This document shows, one piece after another, positions 1-5,864 of a DNA stretch of 6,614 bases. The stretch comes from Chitinophagaceae bacterium (GTDB taxonomy: Bacteria; Bacteroidota; Bacteroidia; Chitinophagales; Chitinophagaceae): the NCBI GenBank assembly GCA_003167015.1, contig PMUF01000301.1, forward strand, positions 1-6,614, given 5' to 3'. Within the stretch, counting starts at the first letter, position 1; each line of letters opens with the position of its first letter. A program made the position numbers and the translations under genes. The notes beneath the pieces were generated by a model. The model did no database searches and had not been told where the DNA came from. It saw nothing but the letters and a program-made list of their open reading frames with translations.

Positions 1-265
1 CCTTTAGCCACCAGAAATAATCCTTTTCCCATTCACTGCCGACACTGTCCAGGGGGCTGCCCGGTCCGCCGCTGGAAATATAGATATCGTAAGAAAGATC
101 GGGGACTTTTTTGCTGAGCCGCACTTCGAATTCATCGACTTCAAGGGTGAGGTCATGGGCGAGACCGAATTCCCGCAGGAGCTCACGGATGCAACGCATA
201 CCCTGGTTGGCCTGTCCTTCATAGAGGTCGAGAATAGCCACCCGGATGATCTTAGGAGTGTACAT
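1..265 (-). CDS. GuaA-like class I glutamine amidotransferase, N-terminal part (cut by window edge)
   Basis: Only the first 88 codons are present; the gene continues past the left edge. The protein starts MYTPKIIRVAILDLYEGQAN, a short beta strand followed by a glycine-containing turn. At residues 62-72 it carries YISSGGPGSPL, which matches the 'SGGPGS' oxyanion-side motif that precedes the catalytic cysteine in class I (GuaA/TrpG-type) glutamine amidotransferases. These enzymes release ammonia from glutamine for an acceptor substrate. The nucleophile elbow (G-x-C-x-G) and the His-Glu pair would lie outside the window, so activity cannot be judged. The ATG at 265 was chosen because the frame begins there right after a TAATTTTG promoter-like element. 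The gene lies 123 bases downstream of the LytTR gene on the same strand and probably does not belong to that operon. Family call is confident; acceptor substrate is unknown, and GMP synthesis itself is not implied. Confidence 0.85.
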   Translation of the reverse strand, partial: MYTPKIIRVAILDLYEGQANQGMRCIRELLREFGLAHDLTLEVDEFEVRLSKKVPDLSYDIYISSGGPGSPLDSVGSEWEKDYFWWLK

Positions 266-269
266 GCTG

Positions 270-277
270 CAAAATTA
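270..277 (-). promoter_or_regulatory. Candidate Bacteroidota -7 promoter element (TAATTTTG) for the amidotransferase
   Basis: TAATTTTG on the minus strand is a perfect match to the Bacteroidota primary-sigma -7 consensus TAnnTTTG. Its last base is only four bases before the ATG at 265. With the usual few bases between this element and the transcription start, the mRNA would begin at or within a base or two of the start codon. No clear TTG-type -33 element is visible at the expected distance upstream. Confidence 0.5.
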
Positions 278-388
278 AGACATTTCGCGGAGACGTGCCG
301 GGCATTGGCCGTTACGGTGAGTGGTAAGACCGGGGCAGGGGGGCGGCAAGCTTTCGGTGGTTGCGGGAGGCTTTGGCGCCGATGGGGA

Positions 389-1156
389 TTACGAGTTCCA
401 TTCGATGATCTGGTAGAAATCGTCTTTGAAGCTATCGCCGATGGGAATGATCTTCTTGCCTATATAGATCTCGTTGCGGGCGATAGAGTCGATATGGGCG
501 AGGGAGACGATGAAGGAGCGGTGAACGCGGATGAATTCCTCTGAGGGCAGCTTGATGGAAAACGATTTAAGGTTATTCAGGGTCAGGATCGGTTCAGCTT
601 TCCCCCGGATATAGATCTGGGTATAGTCTTTCATGCCTTCGCAGAAGAGGATGTCCTCGAATTTCACTTTGATGATCTTATACTCGGATTTGATAAAGAC
701 GAAACGGTTATTACGATGATGGATATAGATGGTGGTGGAGAGGTAATCCCGGATCTTGTTCATCGTGGAGAGAAAGCGTTCGAAGGACAGCGGTCTGCTG
801 AGATAGCTGAAAACATCCATCTCCGTCACTTTTTCTTCCTGTTCCTGTTTATCGGCGATGCAGATGACGATGGGGTAATAACCAGCCTCTTTGAGGCGCA
901 GCATGATCTTGTTGTCCAGCAGCCTGATATCCCAGAAGATGATATTGGCGCGATAGTGGGTTACCAGTTGGTAGACTTCCGCCGCCGAATCGCATTTGGC
1001 AGCAAAAGAGAGATTGGGGGTTTTGGCAATATAATCTTTCAGCAGGGCGCTCTGCTTGTTATTGTCTTCTACAACGATGCAGTTCAGCATCCCAATCATG
1101 GGAAGGCCTTTCATCGGGTGATGCCAGTCAAGCCCTGAAGGGGAAGCGTGAGCCAT
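389..1156 (-). CDS. LytTR-family response regulator with atypical receiver domain
   Basis: This is a two-domain DNA-binding response regulator, 255 aa from the outermost ATG. The receiver domain spans about residues 23-140: VVEDN gives acidic residues E30 and D31, and FWDIRL gives the phospho-acceptor candidate D76. The conserved Thr/Ser switch position is Ile (I100 in ICIAD) and the conserved Lys is Arg (R121 in LSRPLSFERF), so phosphorylation signalling may be altered. The LytTR DNA-binding domain spans about 150-253, with landmarks FIKSEYKIIKVKFEDILF, EGMKDYTQIYI, FIRVHRSFIVSL and IPIGDSFKDDF, all typical of Bacteroidota LytTR regulators. The start is uncertain. The ATG at 1156 is 8 bases after the barrel gene's stop, but the receiver fold only begins around residue 23, and an in-frame ATG at 1099 has GAAAGG seven bases upstream. 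No histidine kinase is present in the window. It probably regulates the divergent envelope operons (inference). Confidence 0.93.
   Translation of the reverse strand: MAHASPSGLDWHHPMKGLPMIGMLNCIVVEDNNKQSALLKDYIAKTPNLSFAAKCDSAAEVYQLVTHYRANIIFWDIRLLDNKIMLRLKEAGYYPIVICIADKQEQEEKVTEMDVFSYLSRPLSFERFLSTMNKIRDYLSTTIYIHHRNNRFVFIKSEYKIIKVKFEDILFCEGMKDYTQIYIRGKAEPILTLNNLKSFSIKLPSEEFIRVHRSFIVSLAHIDSIARNEIYIGKKIIPIGDSFKDDFYQIIEWNS
1107..1112 (-). promoter_or_regulatory. Possible ribosome binding site favouring the internal start at 1099
   Basis: GAAAGG on the minus strand lies seven bases before the in-frame ATG at 1099 (residue 20 of the longest LytTR reading frame). Starting there gives MIGMLNCIVVEDN, the usual receiver N-terminus. 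Bacteroidota depend little on Shine-Dalgarno sequences, so this supports the shorter start without proving it. Confidence 0.3.
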
Positions 1157-1164
1157 GTTGTAAA

Positions 1165-2487
1165 TTAATCAAATTTCTTGCCTTTTGTATACCAGATCTG
1201 TCCGAAGTTGAGTACAAAGGTAACATCGGCGTAATTTTGCCGGATCAGGTTGTTGGCGGTCGTTCCTTTGATCCCATACTGGAAGATGATATCATAAGCC
1301 AGCGGGGACTTGAGGGAATTGGCGCCGATGCCGGCAGTAATGCCCATGTCTTTGATCTGTTGGCCATTGATCTGCAGGTATGTATTACCATAATAAAGAC
1401 CGGCCTGCAGGTAAGAAAGCTCAATCCTGGTATTGTAGAAGGTTTTTTTCTTGGAAACTTCGAAACCGACGGAGCCTCTTTCGGCGCTGACGATGCTGTA
1501 GCCCTGGCCCGGATATTCCTGGTCATTCGTCGTTGCCACGCCGTTCCAGTTCTGGTATCGGTAATCTGCCAGGAAGGTATACTTGTCCTTGTAGGTGATC
1601 GACAAGCCAGCGCCGTAGGCATTGGGAAGGTTAAGGTAACCTTCGTTGTTCTGGATATTCTGGAGGGTGACGGAGTCATTGTTCAGGACCAGCTTGGTGC
1701 CGGCGGCGAGCAGGCTGGCCTTCATGGAATAGGTGGCGCCGAGCGTGTATTTCAATTTTTTGCCGAGATTACCATACAGCTGCATGCCATAAGTAAAATA
1801 CAGGTTATTCAGGTTGAGGTCATTGGTAGAGGAGACGAGCGTGGCGCCGTTGGCGGTGGCCTGGATGATATTGTTCTGGTTCAGCTGGCCGAAGATATAG
1901 CCTGCTTCGACACCGAGGGACAGGTGATGGAAGAATTCATAGGAGTTGGCCCAGTAGGCCTTGTTGACGCTGCCGTGACCCTGGTAAAAGCTGTTGGCGA
2001 TCTGGACGGTAGTACCGACAAGGTTGTAGGGGACGGAGAATGAATAGTTCTGGGTGCTGAAAGGGACCAGACCGGCGCTGGTGCCCCAGTGCTTACCTAG
2101 TTTGAGCCCGAGGACAAGTTTGCGAAAGGTTATATCGCCGGATTCAGTGCTGGCGACATTGACCGGCGTACCGGCATAAGAGATATATTGACCGCGGATG
2201 CCGATTTCCATGGTAAAAAACTGGTCGCTCAGCGCGCTGAAAGAGGCAGGGTTATTTTCGATCAGGTAGCGGTTCGAACGATAGGCAATACCCGTATTGC
2301 CCATCCCCGACGTGCGGTTATAATAGCCATCTTCCAGATCTCCGATACCCATCTGGGAATAAGGGAGATAATTATTCTGGGCCATCATTTTTACGGAGAT
2401 GATGGTGAGCAGACTGATGAGGATCAGTCGGACGGAACCTCGCCGGTGAATGGCCTGTTTGGTAAGTTGGGTGATGCTCGGTTTCAT
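1165..2487 (-). CDS. FadL/OMPP1-like outer-membrane beta-barrel protein
   Basis: The 440-aa protein has a basic N-terminus (residues 1-20), a hydrophobic segment (about 21-33) and a likely signal peptidase I site near MMAQ-NNY (about 37), so it is exported. The mature N-terminus reads YSQMGIGDLEDGYYNRTSGM, followed by GNTGIAYRSNRYLIENNPASFSAL. This resembles Bacteroidota relatives of the FadL/OmpP1/TodX barrel family, where a plug segment with an 'NPA' motif precedes the barrel. The rest alternates polar and aromatic residues in amphipathic strands rich in Tyr, Gly and Asn (for example YTLGATYSMKASLL and YTFLADYRYQNW). It ends in VTFVLNFGQIWYTKGKKFD, a barrel-like final strand plus a short basic tail. 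FadL proteins pass hydrophobic molecules across the outer membrane; a substrate here cannot be inferred. The gene lies 22 bases after the DUF4270 gene and 8 bases before the LytTR gene, in a probable operon. The unusually long n-region leaves the start somewhat uncertain. Confidence 0.75.
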   Translation of the reverse strand: MKPSITQLTKQAIHRRGSVRLILISLLTIISVKMMAQNNYLPYSQMGIGDLEDGYYNRTSGMGNTGIAYRSNRYLIENNPASFSALSDQFFTMEIGIRGQYISYAGTPVNVASTESGDITFRKLVLGLKLGKHWGTSAGLVPFSTQNYSFSVPYNLVGTTVQIANSFYQGHGSVNKAYWANSYEFFHHLSLGVEAGYIFGQLNQNNIIQATANGATLVSSTNDLNLNNLYFTYGMQLYGNLGKKLKYTLGATYSMKASLLAAGTKLVLNNDSVTLQNIQNNEGYLNLPNAYGAGLSITYKDKYTFLADYRYQNWNGVATTNDQEYPGQGYSIVSAERGSVGFEVSKKKTFYNTRIELSYLQAGLYYGNTYLQINGQQIKDMGITAGIGANSLKSPLAYDIIFQYGIKGTTANNLIRQNYADVTFVLNFGQIWYTKGKKFD

Positions 2488-2509
2488 CCGGATAGTATAA
2501 ATTAGTTAG

Positions 2510-3922
2510 TTATTGATGGGGATAAAGAGATATATAATAGACACTAAGGATGATCCGCTGATTAGCCGGATAGGTTTGATCGGCAATGACCAGCCGTTTG
2601 AATGTGGCGTCGCCGGTAGGAGAGGGGATGCTAAGCATCAATCCTGTCGAATCGGCGCCAGGGGCGGTGTTGACGATCTGGGTTGCTACGAAGTTCGTGA
2701 CATCGTAGGTATAGGAAGTCTGCAAGGGTAAGAAGTAATTAAGGGCGAGATTGCCGGTCTGCTGAGTCGCGGTACCAACAGCCGGCAGGGGTGAGCCGAT
2801 GAGGTTGTGCAGATCGGTACTATAGATGCCCACTTGAGGCGGCAAGGTATAAGTAGTGGTGAAACTGCCTGCCAGCGGGATGACTGTCAGCTCAGCCCTG
2901 AGCAGGCCGATATAGTCCGGTCGCTGAGCGATCGCGTTCAGATAAGGAAAGGTAAGTTTGACGTTCAGTCCTCCGATCGTCTGTACATAGGATGCATGCC
3001 CTGTCTGCGCAGATGAGGTAAGGGGAGGAGGCTGCGAAAGGGAAGTCGGTTTATTGAGGTTGGCGATAGGACTACCTGCCCAATTAGCGCTCAGGCTATT
3101 GAACTGATAGCTCTTGTTATTCAGGGTAAAATCGATGTATTTCGTGGTACTGACCCCACCCGCGTCGTTCTCCCGGTAATAGATCCGCATGATCGAACTA
3201 TCCCTGAAGCCGTAGATATTACCCTGGCTGCCCGACGCTTCGGAGATGGCAAGCCCCGGGAAGTATTGCTGGAAGGTCTTAAGGGTCGTCATTGTATCGG
3301 ACTTATTGTAGACCAGATCATAGAGCTGCTGGCCAAGACTCTTGTCCATAGGAATCAATACGGTATCAGTACGCTCGGTTGTAGTAGACCGCGTCGGGGT
3401 GATGAAGACTGATCCCTGACCGATGACGGGACCCAGCGGTAAGGAGCGGTTGCTGTACCAGGCTGGTTCGAAGGGGGCCAATTGGAACAGCGTATCGATC
3501 TCCTGGACCTGATAGGTCTGCGGGATCGTGGTATCTCCATAGAAGGGGTTATTGGTCTTGAAAATCATCACCATCCCGATCGAATCATAAGTGTCTACCA
3601 GGTAATTGAGCGTGGGGAGGGTGGCCGGGGGCTGCAGCTGGATATAACCGGTGGAACTCATCTGGCCCAGGTAAGCATCGTGATAGCTGCCCACCATAAG
3701 GTAACCCGTGGCGGCAGTGGCGACAGAGTCCGTATAGACCGTGGACATATTGATAGTCGAGGAGTCTATCACGATAATATTGGTTTGGCCGTTATCGGGC
3801 ACATAAGAACTTCCAAAGTTGAGGGAGGGTTGCTTTTGACAACCGGTCAACAAAAATAACGTCGTTATGGAAAGAAAGAGAAAAAGCAGTTCTTTTCGCA
3901 AGTGATTGTGTATGATAGTCAT
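2510..3922 (-). CDS. DUF4270-type lipoprotein
   Basis: The 470-aa protein has a lipoprotein signal: basic N-terminus HNHLRKE, hydrophobic stretch LLFLFLSITTLFL, lipobox LTGC, lipidated cysteine C28. The mature part resembles the Bacteroidota family DUF4270. It has GSYHDAYLGQMSSTGYIQL at 78-96 (the family's 'G.y.D..fG...a..y.Q' region), then YDSIGMVMIFKTN and PFYGDTTIPQTYQVQEI at about 112-142 (the 'YGD' and 'y.VyeL' region). The C-terminal half is beta-rich with no catalytic signature I recognise. Residues after the cysteine (QKQPS) lack an acidic surface-export patch, so whether it faces the cell surface or periplasm is open. It is the first gene of the leftward operon with the FadL-like barrel and LytTR regulator, opposite the kelch operon. 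The family has no established function as far as I know. The family call is from memory of the motif pattern and was not checked by search. Confidence 0.8.
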   Translation of the reverse strand: MTIIHNHLRKELLFLFLSITTLFLLTGCQKQPSLNFGSSYVPDNGQTNIIVIDSSTINMSTVYTDSVATAATGYLMVGSYHDAYLGQMSSTGYIQLQPPATLPTLNYLVDTYDSIGMVMIFKTNNPFYGDTTIPQTYQVQEIDTLFQLAPFEPAWYSNRSLPLGPVIGQGSVFITPTRSTTTERTDTVLIPMDKSLGQQLYDLVYNKSDTMTTLKTFQQYFPGLAISEASGSQGNIYGFRDSSIMRIYYRENDAGGVSTTKYIDFTLNNKSYQFNSLSANWAGSPIANLNKPTSLSQPPPLTSSAQTGHASYVQTIGGLNVKLTFPYLNAIAQRPDYIGLLRAELTVIPLAGSFTTTYTLPPQVGIYSTDLHNLIGSPLPAVGTATQQTGNLALNYFLPLQTSYTYDVTNFVATQIVNTAPGADSTGLMLSIPSPTGDATFKRLVIADQTYPANQRIILSVYYISLYPHQ

Positions 3923-3985
3923 GCTGGTTTCTTATTCAGTCAATTACGCCAGGCATTTTCGGGCGCTGCCCTGGGCTAATTTTTG

Positions 3986-3993
3986 CAATATTA
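3986..3993 (-). promoter_or_regulatory. Candidate -7 promoter element (TAATATTG) for the leftward operon
   Basis: TAATATTG on the minus strand matches the Bacteroidota -7 consensus TAnnTTTG at all but one position. It would start transcription near 3980, giving a leader of roughly 55-60 bases before the DUF4270 ATG. A TTG -33 element is not visible at the right distance, which would fit a promoter that needs an activator. The short AT-rich stretch 3977-3993 also reads TAATTTTTG on the plus strand, one base longer than consensus. Confidence 0.4.
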
Positions 3994-4007
3994 GGTGGTC
4001 GAACTGT

Positions 4008-4023
4008 TACTATTTTGTTAGTA
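4008..4023. repeat. Inverted repeat TACTA-N6-TAGTA
   Basis: TACTA (4008-4012) and its reverse complement TAGTA (4019-4023) flank six bases. The centre falls about 22-30 bases upstream of the candidate leftward -7 element, in the area expected for the -33 box. It could be a small operator or a chance short palindrome. Confidence 0.3.
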
Positions 4024-4047
4024 TGTATTAAAAGGCATAAAAAAACG

Positions 4048-4076
4048 ACTAATCTTCACTTTTTATATACTAATCT
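4048..4076. promoter_or_regulatory. Direct repeat ACTAATCT-N13-ACTAATCT, candidate LytTR operator
   Basis: Two identical 8-mers ACTAATCT begin at 4048 and 4069, a period of exactly 21 bp or two helical turns. LytTR regulators are known to bind pairs of roughly 9-bp direct repeats whose starts lie about two helical turns apart. On the minus strand each half reads AGATTAGT, loosely resembling the GTT/TTAG core of LytTR sites. The pair sits about 70-95 bases upstream of the candidate leftward transcription start, a typical activator position, and next to a LytTR gene. Function is inferred. Confidence 0.45.
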
Positions 4077-4085
4077 AAATTCTGT

Positions 4086-4116
4086 CCCGACGGCCATCCG
4101 GCCTTCCGGGGGCGGG
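4086..4116. repeat. GC-rich imperfect hairpin in the intergenic region
   Basis: CCCG (4086-4089) can pair with CGGG (4113-4116), and inside it CCGG (4098-4101) with CCGG (4106-4109) around a CCTT loop. The stem is interrupted by unpaired bases. No T-run follows on either strand, so it does not look like an intrinsic terminator. It stands out because the flanking sequence is AT-rich. Confidence 0.3.
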
Positions 4117-4292
4117 TAAAATACCGTGTTAAAGCCTCTTTTTCAGGTAAATAGACCCATCCCGGCAGGGGCATTCCGGCAGTGATAAATAAAAAACGCC
4201 ATGGTTTCCTGTTTTGTATATAAATTTAGCCATATTATCGATTAAAAGTGGCAGAAGATACATTTTAACGAATTTACTATGTGGACTTCAAA

Positions 4293-4300
4293 TACTTTAG
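4293..4300 (+). promoter_or_regulatory. Weak -7 candidate (TACTTTAG) for the kelch operon
   Basis: TACTTTAG matches TAnnTTTG except for one base and ends 19 bases before the ATG at 4320, which would give a leader of about 12-15 bases. No TTG -33 element is seen at the expected spacing. It is the best plus-strand candidate near the gene but could be chance in AT-rich DNA. Confidence 0.22.
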
Positions 4301-4319
4301 CGGAAAATTTGTATAAAAT

Positions 4320-5477
4320 ATGAAGCAGATCAACATTACTTTGTTCTCGTTAATGTTACTGTCTATCCTGTTTTCCTGTTCCAGAAGTAACCTAAACTAT
4401 ACACAGAATGGTAACTGGGTAGGTCGTGCGACCTTTTCCGGTATTGCTATGGGGGCTGGCGCCTGCTTTGTCATTAACAATGTTGCTTATGTAGGTACCG
4501 GCATTAACCCGCTGACACCGAATCAGAAGTTAAACACCATGTATAGTTATACAGCTGCGAATATACCCACTACGCCTTATGGGTATGACAGTGCCTACGG
4601 ATCGTGGGCACAAGTACAGGCTTTCCCTGGCCAGGCGCGCAGCAATGCGGTAGCCTTTAATATTGGTGGGACCGTTGGTTACCTCGGCGCGGGGCTGGCT
4701 AATGATGGATATACTGCCTTGGCTGACTTTTATTCCTATACTCCTTCTGGTGGTTGGAATCAAATTGATTCGATCCATGACGACAGCACGACCTATCCCC
4801 GTTTTGATGCGGTCGCTTTCAGTTTCGACACGACGGCCTATGTATTGACCGGGACGAACAACTATTATTATTTCACCGATGTCTGGAGGTATAGCCCCAG
4901 CACGAATTCCTGGATCGAGCAGCAATACTTCCCCGGTTCTCAACGGTCTGGCGCTGTGAGCTTTATATATAAAAATCAAGGTTATATCGTTACCGGTTAT
5001 ACGCCGGGGTCCAAATGGGCGGCCGGGACCTCCTGCTATGATTTCTGGGTCTTTACGCCGATGAGCGATACCTCCACTATATCGTGGCACAGGTTACGCG
5101 ACATTTACAATACCAGCGCGTCCACGTATGATGACGGTTACAACAATATTATCCGCAGGAATGCGGCCAGCTTTACGATACTGGGTCAGCCTGATGGCGA
5201 CAAGGGCTATATCACGACGGGCTCCAACAATGGCACGGATGTCTCTTTTACCTGGGAATATGATTTTGCGAGCGATCTGTGGACAGAAAAGACACCTTAT
5301 GAAGGGACGGCCAGGACCGGCGCGGCAGGCTTTAGCCTTTTGGGCAATGTTCCTACCATCGCAGGTGCTGCGACATCGAGGGGATTCATATCCACGGGCC
5401 TGAACCAGGGTTCTACTGCCGGGTTCTCGGATTGTGAAGAATTTTTTCCGAACCAGACTTACAACCAGTACGACTAA
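4320..5477 (+). CDS. Kelch-repeat lipoprotein A
   Basis: The 385-aa lipoprotein begins MKQINITLFS and has lipobox LFSC with lipidated cysteine C20, so it is predicted to be membrane-anchored outside the cytoplasm. The mature protein consists of kelch-type blades, each with a [GA]-[YF]-x-x-x-G strand: AYVGTG (56-61), GYLGAG (120-125), AYVLTG (173-178), GYIVTG (221-226), GYITTG (296-301) and GFISTG (355-360). Several are followed by an aromatic 'DvW.Y.p.tn.W' strand, such as DVWRYSPSTNSW at 187-198. Six repeats suggest a complete six-bladed propeller. I see no evidence for galactose-oxidase catalytic residues, so a binding or scaffold role is more likely than catalysis. It is the first gene of the rightward operon; the DUF4907-like gene follows after six bases and a paralogue comes next. 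The start is supported by matching N-termini in the paralogue. The ligand is unknown. Confidence 0.9.
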   Translation: MKQINITLFSLMLLSILFSCSRSNLNYTQNGNWVGRATFSGIAMGAGACFVINNVAYVGTGINPLTPNQKLNTMYSYTAANIPTTPYGYDSAYGSWAQVQAFPGQARSNAVAFNIGGTVGYLGAGLANDGYTALADFYSYTPSGGWNQIDSIHDDSTTYPRFDAVAFSFDTTAYVLTGTNNYYYFTDVWRYSPSTNSWIEQQYFPGSQRSGAVSFIYKNQGYIVTGYTPGSKWAAGTSCYDFWVFTPMSDTSTISWHRLRDIYNTSASTYDDGYNNIIRRNAASFTILGQPDGDKGYITTGSNNGTDVSFTWEYDFASDLWTEKTPYEGTARTGAAGFSLLGNVPTIAGAATSRGFISTGLNQGSTAGFSDCEEFFPNQTYNQYD

Positions 5478-5483
5478 TATAAT

Positions 5484-5864
5484 ATGGCACTTTTTTTTCG
5501 GAAGTGGGGCCTGGCCCTCTTGATGGTAGCAGTGATCATCGTTTGTGTGTGGATCGGCCTTGAGCGCCGCCGCCAGTGGAAAAAGGATCATGTGCTGGTT
5601 GAGCTGAAGGCTATCCGGACGCAGCGGGGCTGGGGATACGACATCCTGACCAACGGACATCCTTATATTCACCAGGATGTTATTCCCGATATCAGGGGTC
5701 AGCATGGATTTGTTTCCAAAGATGATGCGTTGGCTGTTGGACAAGTTGTTTACGACCGGCTGGTGAAAAACCAGATCCCGATGATCAATGTTACCGAAAT
5801 GAAAAAGATGGGCATTCATTTACCTGATTCTGATTCTTCTAACCATTCTAACCCAAAGAAATGA
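5484..5864 (+). CDS. Small membrane-anchored DUF4907-like protein
   Basis: This 126-aa protein has one hydrophobic segment at about 8-25 (WGLALLMVAVIIVCVWIG), followed by ERRRQWKK and a soluble domain at about 36-111. The domain reads GWGYDILTNGHPYIHQDVIP and then a helix, SKDDALAVGQVVYDRL, ending KNQIPMINVTEMKKMGI. The 'GYdI...g..yIhQ..IP' start and 'A..v...v..kl..g..P.it..e...mgi' end match my memory of DUF4907, a Bacteroidota family of unknown function; this was not checked by search. The basic cluster straight after the membrane segment argues for a cytoplasmic C-terminus by the positive-inside rule, yet its neighbours are exported, so topology is unclear. The tail (about 112-126) is hydrophilic and Ser/Asn-rich. 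It sits between two kelch genes, six bases after the first, and its TGA overlaps the ATG of the second (ATGA), suggesting coupled translation. Confidence 0.8.
   Translation: MALFFRKWGLALLMVAVIIVCVWIGLERRRQWKKDHVLVELKAIRTQRGWGYDILTNGHPYIHQDVIPDIRGQHGFVSKDDALAVGQVVYDRLVKNQIPMINVTEMKKMGIHLPDSDSSNHSNPKK

Larger units (their letters stand above)
3923..4319. other. Shared intergenic region between the divergent operons
   Basis: This 397-base gap separates the divergent ATGs at 3922 (minus) and 4320 (plus). It is mostly AT-rich with two GC-rich patches (about 4086-4116 and 4156-4182). It holds a candidate minus-strand -7 element, an inverted repeat, a 21-bp-period direct repeat, an imperfect hairpin and a weak plus-strand -7 candidate, each listed separately. 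I see no convincing conserved gene or RNA in it. Its length exceeds what two simple promoters need and suggests regulatory content (inference). Confidence 0.7.

Noticed and set aside
266..388. Terminator between the LytTR and amidotransferase genes
   Set aside because: I looked for a GC-rich stem followed by a T-run on the minus strand downstream of 389 and found only 3-bp stems. Termination here is not supported by the sequence.
155..544. Plus-strand open frame of 129 residues across the amidotransferase start and LytTR end
   Set aside because: It overlaps the well-supported LytTR C-terminus and amidotransferase N-terminus on the other strand and has no recognisable motif.
1237..2043. 268-residue plus-strand open frame opposite the barrel gene
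   Set aside because: It lies entirely antisense to the FadL-like gene, whose protein has a signal peptide and barrel pattern. The antisense product shows no recognisable motif and looks like a codon-bias shadow.
4201..4245. Fourteen-codon plus-strand frame starting at the ATG at 4201
   Set aside because: There is no ribosome binding site, no overlap with a downstream gene and no distinctive composition, so it is likely chance.
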